Positions 5,716 to 11,081 of a stretch of 11,081 bases of DNA are shown piece after piece. The notes under the pieces were generated by a model. That model made no database searches. It had not been told where the DNA came from and saw nothing but the letters and a program-made list of their open reading frames with translations. The translations under genes and the position numbers were made by a program. The first letter of the stretch is position 1. Each line of letters opens with the position of its first letter. Source of the DNA: Bacteroidota bacterium (lineage in GTDB: Bacteria > Bacteroidota > Rhodothermia > Rhodothermales > UBA10348); contig JAAZVD010000026.1 in assembly GCA_018623785.1 (NCBI GenBank), positions 1 through 11,081 on the forward strand, read 5' to 3'.

Positions 5716-6747
5716 ATGCGCTTTTTATTTGCCCTGCCCGTCTTCCTGCTCCTGACCAGTTGTTCATCGGATAATCGGACGCCGCTCGTGGTCTATTCCC
5801 CGCATGGCAAGGAAATGCTTACCGACGCCGAGCAGGCTTTCGAAGCAGCCTACCCAGACATCAATATGCAGTGGATTGATATGGGCGGGCAGGACGCCTA
5901 TGACCGCATCCGCACCGAAAAAGCCAATCCAACAGCCTCCGTTTGGTGGGGCGGCGATGGACCAACGTTTTCCAGGGCTGCCGAGGAAGGCCTCTTGGCC
6001 ACGTACACGCCATCATGGGCTAATGCCATCCCGGCGGAAGGCCGGGGCACAGGAGACACTTGGATGGCCACGTTCCTTACACCGGAGGTACTCCTATTCA
6101 ATTCCCGTACGGTGCCAGAAGCTGAGCGTCCGAGAGACTGGGACGATCTGCTAAAACCCGAATGGAAAGATCGGATCATTATCCGCTACCCCCTAGCCAG
6201 TTCGACCATGCGCACCATCTGGGGCGCGCTCATCATGCGCCAAACTACCGTGGAAGAAGGATATCGCTGGCTGGCTCGTCTCGACCAGAATACCAAGACC
6301 TATGCAGCGGACCCGACACAGCTTTACCTGAAAGTGGCCCGGGAAGAAGGTGACGTATCGCTCTGGAACATGCCTGACACGTATATCCAGGCCGATATCA
6401 ATGGTTATCCTTTTGGCTTTAGTCTGCCCTCGTCCGGAACGCCGGTATTACATGACGGGATTGCCATCGTGGCCGGTGCTCCGGCCCCCGAAGCCGCCCG
6501 GATGTTCTATGAGTTCGTGACGTCGGACTCGGCACTCGTGGATCAGGCCACCCGTTATTATCGCATCCCCGCCCGGACAGACCTCGACCCAACCAGTCTT
6601 CCTAGCTGGATGCTGGAAAGCGAAATCCAGGCGATGGACGTGGACTGGGTACGCCTCGCTGAAGAAGGCCCGACTTGGATGCAGTATTGGGATGAAAACA
6701 TCAAGGGCCGCGGCGAATCGTACCTGGCCAACAATCCGGGATCCTGA
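5716..6747 (+). CDS. Lipoprotein ABC-transporter substrate-binding protein (Fe3+/AfuA-like family 1 SBP)
   Basis: A 343-aa exported lipoprotein that should capture a small solute outside the inner membrane for an ABC importer. A short signal peptide ends in lipobox L-T-S-C (Cys16), followed by a serine-rich tether SSDN. The mature part begins with the SBP strand TPLVVYSPHGKEM (23-35) and has IRTEKANPTASVWWGG (66-81), typical of the group that includes iron(III) and AfuA-like sugar-phosphate binders. Also present are WDDLLKPEWKDRI (141-153) and a C-terminal helix region ending YWDENIKGRGE. Ligand cannot be fixed: several Tyr residues could suit iron, but I cannot place a full Fe-binding set. 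The gene stands alone. No permease or ATPase is adjacent; upstream is 422 bp of repeats and palindromes, and downstream is convergent dusB after 33 bp. ATG at 5716 is directly before the basic/hydrophobic signal sequence, with no Shine-Dalgarno. Confidence 0.88.
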   Translation: MRFLFALPVFLLLTSCSSDNRTPLVVYSPHGKEMLTDAEQAFEAAYPDINMQWIDMGGQDAYDRIRTEKANPTASVWWGGDGPTFSRAAEEGLLATYTPSWANAIPAEGRGTGDTWMATFLTPEVLLFNSRTVPEAERPRDWDDLLKPEWKDRIIIRYPLASSTMRTIWGALIMRQTTVEEGYRWLARLDQNTKTYAADPTQLYLKVAREEGDVSLWNMPDTYIQADINGYPFGFSLPSSGTPVLHDGIAIVAGAPAPEAARMFYEFVTSDSALVDQATRYYRIPARTDLDPTSLPSWMLESEIQAMDVDWVRLAEEGPTWMQYWDENIKGRGESYLANNPGS

Positions 6748-6780
6748 CGCGTGTAACGACCGATAACCAGGACGCCTGAC

Positions 6781-7854
6781 TCAGTCCTCCATGACCGCTG
6801 CTGCCTCGCGGGCGCGCGTGGCTACAGGAAGACTGGCCCTGACCGCCACCGTGCGGACTGCAGCGGTCGGCACCTTCACGTTGGCATCGTCCTCATCAAA
6901 GTTCAGGAGAACCTCCAAAACGCCATCCATCGTGGACTCATCCATGATGAGCGTGCGCAGCTTGCTGGCACCGCGGAATCCCTTGAAATACCCGCCGTAC
7001 ATCCGGCGCATTTCGAGGACGCCTTTCTTTTCGCCCAGCCATTCGCACTTCAGGGCAAGGTGTTCGGCCACGACCTTGCAGCGCTCGGGCCATGAGGGTG
7101 GCGGTGGGACTTCGCCCGTTTCGCGGTAGATCTTGGCGTCCCGGAAAATCCACGGATTGCCGATAGCGCCTCGGCCTACCATAACGGCGTCTACGCCGGT
7201 CTCCTCAAACATCGCCTCGATCTTCTCCGGTGTCGTGGCATCGCCGTTTCCAATGAGGGGAATCGAGATGCCCGACTCTTCCTTGATGCGACGCAGCCAC
7301 TCCCAGCGGGCTTCGCCTTTATACATCTGCTTTCGGGTGCGGGCATGGACGGCTAACGCTTTAACGCCCGTCTCCTCCAGCATGCGGGCGACATCCAGGA
7401 TCTGAATGGTCTCGTCGTTCCAGCCGAGGCGCGTCTTGACCGTAACCGGACGGCTCGAGGCCCCAATGACCGCGGCCGTAATCTCCTGCATCTTGGGCAA
7501 ATTGCGCAGGATACCAGCGCCACCGTCCTTACAGACCACTTTCTTTACCGGGCATCCGAAGTTGATGTCGATGATATCCGGCCCGACCGCATCCACGATC
7601 TGCGCAGCCTCTCGGACCTGCTCCACATCGCCTCCGAAAATCTGGATGGCTACGGGGCGCTCCTCCTCATAGATGTCGAGCTTCTGATGCGAGTCGTCTG
7701 CTCCGTACTTGAGCCCGCCCGAAGAGATGAACTCCGTGTACAGCATGTCCGCCCCGAACCGTTTACACATGAGGCGAAACGGCGGGTCGGACACATCTTC
7801 CATCGGCGCGAGGAAGATGGGACGGTCTCCGAGATCGATACCGGCAAGCTCCAT
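6781..7854 (-). CDS. dusB: tRNA-dihydrouridine synthase, DusB family
   Basis: A 357-aa flavoenzyme that reduces specific uridines in the tRNA D-loop to dihydrouridine using NAD(P)H and FMN. The TIM-barrel N-terminus has the FMN-binding signature LAPMEDVSDPPFR (15-27). QIFGG follows at 71-75. DINFGCPVKKVVCKDGGAGILR (96-117) carries catalytic Cys101 in the GCP motif. VKTRLGW (139-145) and VHARTR (169-174) supply conserved Lys and His contacts to FMN/tRNA. IGNGD (201-205) and VMVGRGAIGNPWIF (224-237) form the phosphate-binding end. The C-terminal helical tRNA-binding domain follows, with RRMYGGYFKGFRGASKLR near 285-303, then a variable acidic/Ala-rich tail. Length is a little above E. coli DusB (321 aa), because of that tail. 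Nothing essential is missing. ATG at 7854 matches the family N-terminus; no Shine-Dalgarno precedes it. It is convergent with the lipoprotein gene and divergent from the phosphodiesterase gene. Confidence 0.95.
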   Translation of the reverse strand: MELAGIDLGDRPIFLAPMEDVSDPPFRLMCKRFGADMLYTEFISSGGLKYGADDSHQKLDIYEEERPVAIQIFGGDVEQVREAAQIVDAVGPDIIDINFGCPVKKVVCKDGGAGILRNLPKMQEITAAVIGASSRPVTVKTRLGWNDETIQILDVARMLEETGVKALAVHARTRKQMYKGEARWEWLRRIKEESGISIPLIGNGDATTPEKIEAMFEETGVDAVMVGRGAIGNPWIFRDAKIYRETGEVPPPPSWPERCKVVAEHLALKCEWLGEKKGVLEMRRMYGGYFKGFRGASKLRTLIMDESTMDGVLEVLLNFDEDDANVKVPTAAVRTVAVRASLPVATRAREAAAVMED

Positions 7855-7920
7855 ACCGGGCGGAATGTTGCTGTAAGTGACTGGAATTCGGTGGTTTCAA
7901 GCGCGGGAGGCTGAAACAGG

Positions 7921-7955
7921 GCGGCCCGAGGGCGGTTCCGTCCCCCGAGGGCCGC
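7921..7955 (+). other. Strong GC-rich hairpin in the divergent dusB/phosphodiesterase intergenic region
   Basis: GCGGCCC (7921-7927) pairs perfectly with GGGCCGC (7949-7955). As plus-strand RNA, the stem continues through a tandem G-A/A-G mismatch (7928-7929 with 7947-7948), then GGG/CCC (7930-7932 with 7944-7946), towards a TTCCG loop. A smaller hairpin with arms GTTTCA (7894-7899) and TGAAAC (7912-7917) lies just before it. No T-run follows on either strand, so an intrinsic terminator is unlikely. It could be a leader structure for either gene. The remaining 209-bp gap shows no gene. Confidence 0.45.
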
Positions 7956-8063
7956 GTACATTACGATTTGACCAATACAGCATCAGCATCTGTCATCTGG
8001 CCGGGGAAGGTGATATCCTGCCCGTGCCATGCGACGGACCGACCTAGACAATATCTGACCAAC

Positions 8064-9302
8064 ATGAAGCGCTTTTTCCTGCCCCTTCTCGTGGTATCCG
8101 TACTGCTGAGCGCATGTAACAGCTCGGACAACGGGGCGCCACGTCTCGAGAAAACCGTTATCCTGATATCGATTGACGGGATGCGTTCCGACTATATCGA
8201 TTGGTTCGATACCCCGAACCTTGATCGACTGATTGCCGAGGGAGTCCATGCCAACGAAGGCATGATTCCCGTCTACCCCTCCAAAACCTTTCCGAATCAT
8301 TACTCTATTGTTACCGGTCTCCTGCCGTCCAACCACGGTATCGTATCGAATAATATGTACGATCCGGAAATGGATAAGGCCTTTACCATATCCGATCGCG
8401 AAGCGGTGGAGTCCGAGGCATGGTGGGGCGATGGTGAACCGATCTGGACGGCCGTGCAGAAACAGGGAGCCAAGGCGGCCACCTACTTCTGGGTTGGCTC
8501 GGAAGCACCCTTTGAAGGTATTCGACCCGAACACTGGTACGTCTACGATGGCAGCGTACCGGGTAGTGATCGCGTTGACCAGGCTCTGACCTGGCTGGAC
8601 CTTCCCGACGAGGAGCGCCCGCGCTTCATCTCCCTGTATTTCTCGGAGGTAGACGATGCGGGCCACTGGAACGGACCACGCGCCGAGGAAACGGCACAGG
8701 CTGTGGCCAATGTGGATGGATATATCGGACGCCTACTCGACGGTCTTGAGACGCGCAGCCTGTACGACCGGGTCAATATCATGGTCGTATCCGACCATGG
8801 CATGTCGCAGCTTTCCCCCGATCGGGTCGTGGCACTGGATGAGTATATCGATGCGAGCGATATCCGCTACTCCGACGGGTCCCCCTTGATCGGTCTGTGG
8901 CCGGTAGAGGGCAAGACGCGCGAGATTTATGAAGCGCTTGATGGCGCCCATCCCAATTTACACGTGTGGCTGAAAGACGATATGCCCGAGCAATTCAAGT
9001 ACGCAGACCACGTGCGTATCCCGCCCATCATCGGGCACGTGGATGACGGCTGGTCGATTGCCCGCACGCGCGAATGGGCCAATGACAACCCTGAGCGTTT
9101 CACGGGCGGCACCCACGGGTATGACAACCAACTAGCCTCGATGCGGGCTCTTTTCGTCGGGCATGGTCCCGCATTCCGGGATGGCGTCACGGTCGAGCCG
9201 TTCCTGAATGTCGAACTCTACAATGTGATGGCGGGCATCATGGACATCGAGCCGTCTCCCAACGATGGTACCGCCGGGTCGCTTGACGCCATCCTGCAAT
9301 AA
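8064..9302 (+). CDS. Lipoprotein nucleotide pyrophosphatase/phosphodiesterase (alkaline phosphatase superfamily)
   Basis: A 412-aa exported lipoprotein of the ectonucleotide pyrophosphatase/phosphodiesterase (NPP) type, hydrolysing phosphodiester or pyrophosphate bonds with two zinc ions. The signal peptide ends in lipobox L-S-A-C (Cys18), with tether NSSDNG. The complete NPP metal and nucleophile set is visible: Asp38 in ISIDGMRSDY, nucleophile Thr75 in YPSKTFPNHYSIVTG (71-85), Asp197 and His201 in SEVDDAGH, Asp244 and His245 in VVSDHGM, and His351 in GTHGYDN. SNHGIVSNNMYD (89-100) is another family block. It is therefore likely active. Substrate (nucleotides, sugar nucleotides, phospholipid head groups) cannot be decided. 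I took ATG at 8064, directly before the lysine/arginine and hydrophobic signal sequence; an upstream TTG at 7968 gives an implausible polar extension. The methyltransferase gene follows after 31 bp, suggesting cotranscription. The tether resembles that of the binding protein at 5716 (SSDN), consistent with shared lipoprotein sorting. Confidence 0.92.
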   Translation: MKRFFLPLLVVSVLLSACNSSDNGAPRLEKTVILISIDGMRSDYIDWFDTPNLDRLIAEGVHANEGMIPVYPSKTFPNHYSIVTGLLPSNHGIVSNNMYDPEMDKAFTISDREAVESEAWWGDGEPIWTAVQKQGAKAATYFWVGSEAPFEGIRPEHWYVYDGSVPGSDRVDQALTWLDLPDEERPRFISLYFSEVDDAGHWNGPRAEETAQAVANVDGYIGRLLDGLETRSLYDRVNIMVVSDHGMSQLSPDRVVALDEYIDASDIRYSDGSPLIGLWPVEGKTREIYEALDGAHPNLHVWLKDDMPEQFKYADHVRIPPIIGHVDDGWSIARTREWANDNPERFTGGTHGYDNQLASMRALFVGHGPAFRDGVTVEPFLNVELYNVMAGIMDIEPSPNDGTAGSLDAILQ

Positions 9303-9333
9303 CACGCACTCCCCCTCTATTCGGGCTCCATTT

Positions 9334-10479
9334 GTGGACTACCTATACCAGGAACATCGCACCTTTTTTGCGCAGGTAGCCCACCCGATTGAAGCATTGG
9401 GTGGCGCCGAGCTCGAAGAGCTCGGCGCCACGGACATCGACCCCGCCTACCGCGGGGTCATGTTCAACGCTACCCCCGAAGTCCTCAGACGCATTGTCTA
9501 TTGCGCCCGTATCCCCACGCGGGTGCTCGCGCCCTTGGCTACGTTTGACTGCCATTCCGACCGGTACTTGTACAAGCGATCCTGCGAAGAAGTGGACTGG
9601 ATGTCCCTGATCGGCGTCCAAAAGACATTTGCCATCTTTGCTACGGTGTCCAACAGCCGGATCACGCACTCGAAGTATGCCGCGCTGAAGCTGAAGGATG
9701 CCATCGTGGATACTATCCGCAAGGAAACCGGCAGCCGGCCCTCGGTGGATCGCCACAATCCTGATGTGTCCCTCAACCTGCACGTTGAAAACAACCGAGC
9801 CACCATCAGTCTCGATGTTGCGGGGTACTCCCTGCACCGTCGCGGATACAGGCTGGATGCGATGGAAGCCCCGCTTCAGGAAACCGTGGCTGCCTCCATC
9901 ATCCGCCTCAGCGAATGGGGTGGAGACTCAGCACTACTGGATCCCATGTGCGGCTCTGGAACCCTGCTGGCCGAAGCCTTCATGGTGGCGGCGAGCATGC
10001 CAGCACAGATATTGCATGAGGATTTCGGGTTCCAGCAACTGCCGGATTACGATGCAGCCGGTTGGACGAAACAGCGCGCTTCCCTGGATGCCGCCATCAC
10101 CCCCGTCCCGGATGGTTTGATTCGTGGCTCTGATATAGATGGTGATGCTATCACGTGCGCGCGTAAGAACCTTGATCGCCTTCCCGGATCCGCTGTGATC
10201 CACGTCGAACGAAAGGATTTCCGCCACCTCGGCGACTTCGAAAACGGAGTCATCGTCACCAATCCGCCGTACGGCTTGCGGATCGGCAAGCGGGATGCCC
10301 TCGACGAGCTCTTCAAGAACTTTGGGGACTACCTGAAGCAACGCTGTACGCACTCGAGCGCCTTCATCTACGTCGGCAAGCCGGCCCTGCTGAAAAAGGT
10401 GGGGCTGCGTACCTCTTGGAAGAAAGAACTGGTGAATGGCGCGCTGGAAGGCCGACTGGGGCGCTACGATCTGTACTGA
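9334..10479 (+). CDS. THUMP-domain class I SAM-dependent RNA methyltransferase (RlmL/YpsC-like)
   Basis: A cytoplasmic RNA N2-guanine-type methyltransferase resembling the N-terminal half of E. coli RlmKL and the single-domain B. subtilis YpsC. With GTG at 9334 it is 381 aa, close to YpsC. The N-terminal ferredoxin-like part (about 15-50, ELEELGATDID) and THUMP domain (about 50-165) should bind RNA. LHRRGYR (167-173) is the conserved link to the catalytic domain. Residues 203-210, DPMCGSGT, form SAM motif I; GSDID (265-269) binds the SAM ribose; NPPYG (310-314) is the N-methyltransferase catalytic motif IV. No RlmK-like second domain is present. The likely target is 23S rRNA m2G, but this is by family only. 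An ATG at 9265 is in frame, but it overlaps the preceding gene by 38 bp and adds residues unlike the family. An ATG at 9460 would delete the conserved N-terminal segment. Two strong stem-loops lie within codons 23-42. Confidence 0.9.
   Translation: MDYLYQEHRTFFAQVAHPIEALGGAELEELGATDIDPAYRGVMFNATPEVLRRIVYCARIPTRVLAPLATFDCHSDRYLYKRSCEEVDWMSLIGVQKTFAIFATVSNSRITHSKYAALKLKDAIVDTIRKETGSRPSVDRHNPDVSLNLHVENNRATISLDVAGYSLHRRGYRLDAMEAPLQETVAASIIRLSEWGGDSALLDPMCGSGTLLAEAFMVAASMPAQILHEDFGFQQLPDYDAAGWTKQRASLDAAITPVPDGLIRGSDIDGDAITCARKNLDRLPGSAVIHVERKDFRHLGDFENGVIVTNPPYGLRIGKRDALDELFKNFGDYLKQRCTHSSAFIYVGKPALLKKVGLRTSWKKELVNGALEGRLGRYDLY
9402..9430 (+). other. 13-bp perfect stem-loop inside the methyltransferase gene
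   Basis: TGGCGCCGAGCTC (9402-9414) and its exact reverse complement (9418-9430) enclose the 3-nt loop GAA. The sequence encodes GAELEELGA in the conserved N-terminal domain, 68 nt after the proposed GTG start. As RNA it would be a very stable hairpin. Confidence 0.7.
9439..9459 (+). other. 8-bp perfect stem-loop adjacent to the previous one
   Basis: GACCCCGC (9439-9446) and GCGGGGTC (9452-9459) enclose the loop CTACC, only 8 nt after the 13-bp hairpin. It encodes part of DPAYRGV. No T-run follows, so this is not a typical terminator. Confidence 0.6.
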
Positions 10480-10535
10480 TGCGCAGGCAACCTTGAGGGC
10501 GGCCGAACCGTAAGTCGATTTTTCCCTCACCAAAA

Positions 10536-11081
10536 ATGGCCTTCCCTACGCCCCGCTCCATTGCTGCCTGCCTGACCCTCTCTGCCTTCGCGTTCCTGCT
10601 GCTCGTCCCGACCCACGCCCAAGAAGCACCAGCCATCCCCCCAGCCGACCCGGCCGATGTTGAATCCGTGGATGCCATCATGGCCGCCGTCTACGACGTT
10701 ATCTCCGGGGCCAAGGGAGAAGTCCGCGACTGGGATCGCATGCGTTCCCTCTTTCATCCAAACGCCCGTCTCATACCTACGGGTTGCGGAGTGAACGGCT
10801 GCGGCTCCCGGTGGTGGTCTATCGAGGACTACATCTCCACGGCCGGCCCCCAACTCGAGGCCACCGGCTTCTTTGAGGTAGAGATCAATCGTGTTGAGGA
10901 GAGCTACGGCCAGATGGCGCACATCTTCAGTACCTACGAGTCCCGCTTCAACGCAGATGATCCAGAGCCTTTTTCCCGTGGCATTAACAGCTTCCAGCTC
11001 TTCAATGACGGTAACCGCTGGTGGGTGTTCAATATCTACTGGCAGCAGGAGTCCCCTGCAGCACCCCTCCCGGCCGAATAC
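10536..11081 (+). CDS. Secreted NTF2/SnoaL-like protein (3' end cut by window edge)
   Basis: The frame is open from ATG at 10536 to the last base, giving 182 residues without a stop. A signal peptide (about 1-28, basic start, hydrophobic core LSAFAFLLLV, cleavage probably near THA-QEAP) sends it across the inner membrane. The rest is one NTF2-fold domain: a helical start (VESVDAIMAAVYDVISG, 42-58), DWDRMRSLFHPNARLIP (65-81), a strand with GQMAHIFSTYESR (125-137), and the closing strand RGINSFQLFNDGNRWWVFN (148-166). These match the NTF2-like proteins of unknown substrate common in Bacteroidota. Cys84 and Cys89 in GCGVNGCG could form a disulfide or bind a metal; I do not know this motif. The ending PLPAEY suggests only a few residues are missing. 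It follows the methyltransferase by 56 bp on the same strand, so cotranscription is possible. No enzymatic function can be assigned. Confidence 0.8.
   Translation, partial: MAFPTPRSIAACLTLSAFAFLLLVPTHAQEAPAIPPADPADVESVDAIMAAVYDVISGAKGEVRDWDRMRSLFHPNARLIPTGCGVNGCGSRWWSIEDYISTAGPQLEATGFFEVEINRVEESYGQMAHIFSTYESRFNADDPEPFSRGINSFQLFNDGNRWWVFNIYWQQESPAAPLPAEY

Noticed and set aside
5466..5774. Open frame of 102 codons, plus strand, across the palindromes and 17-nt repeats, and the opposite frame at 5489-5677
   Set aside because: The content is the repeat array read through in a period that is not a multiple of 3; the frame overlaps the lipoprotein start and has no protein-like composition.
7968..7996. 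Promoter TTGACC - 17 nt - TGTCAT upstream of the phosphodiesterase gene
   Set aside because: Only a partial match to the sigma-70 consensus, and the host group probably uses a different promoter pattern; not strong enough to list.
7983..8666. Open frame of 227 codons antisense to the phosphodiesterase gene
   Set aside because: It has no domain features and covers the NPP active-site region; a shadow frame.
9265..9333. ATG at 9265 as the methyltransferase start
   Set aside because: It would overlap the phosphodiesterase gene and adds residues unlike the family; GTG at 9334 fits the expected length.
10494..10529. Inverted repeat TGAGGG/CCCTCA after the methyltransferase gene
   Set aside because: Six base pairs around a 24-nt loop, with the short T-run before the right arm; too weak for a terminator call.

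Overview
The window is a stretch of bacterial chromosome of moderately high GC (high fifties percent by eye). It holds eight protein genes, one cut at each edge, and no rRNA, tRNA, IS element or CRISPR array that I can see. Gene content (tandem NfeD proteins, a CNT nucleoside transporter, UvrD/PcrA, DusB, two lipoproteins, a secreted NTF2-like protein) and the near absence of Shine-Dalgarno sequences ahead of the starts suggest the Bacteroidota/Rhodothermota/Balneolota group. A Rhodothermia-like organism is my best guess, but this is inference, not proof.

Layout. 1-1356 (+): the end of a membrane NfeD protein, probably with a ClpP-type protease domain upstream of the window, followed by a short NfeD paralogue. 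1401-2720 (-): a concentrative nucleoside transporter, convergent with the NfeD pair and divergent from the next gene. 2873-5293 (+): a UvrD/PcrA-type DNA helicase with every SF1A motif and a C-terminal Tudor-like domain. 5294-5715: a 422-bp gene-free region packed with structure. It has a G-rich degenerate repeat block, two near-identical spaced palindromes, and a C-rich array of 17-nt direct repeats. 5716-6747 (+): a lipoprotein ABC-transporter binding protein, with no permease or ATPase beside it. 6781-7854 (-): tRNA-dihydrouridine synthase DusB, convergent with the lipoprotein. 7855-8063: a divergent intergenic region with two hairpins. 8064-9302 (+): a lipoprotein nucleotide pyrophosphatase/phosphodiesterase. 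9334-10479 (+): a THUMP-domain RNA methyltransferase, 31 bp downstream and probably cotranscribed. 10536-11081 (+): a secreted NTF2/SnoaL-like protein running off the right edge.

The genes are mostly housekeeping or envelope functions and do not form one pathway. Loose themes are RNA modification (DusB and the THUMP methylase) and nucleotide scavenging (outer phosphodiesterase and nucleoside symporter), but neither pair is adjacent. The signals most worth following are non-coding: the repeat/palindrome block at 5310-5688, and two strong back-to-back stem-loops embedded in the 5' coding part of the methyltransferase gene (9402-9459). I found no clear new multi-gene system.
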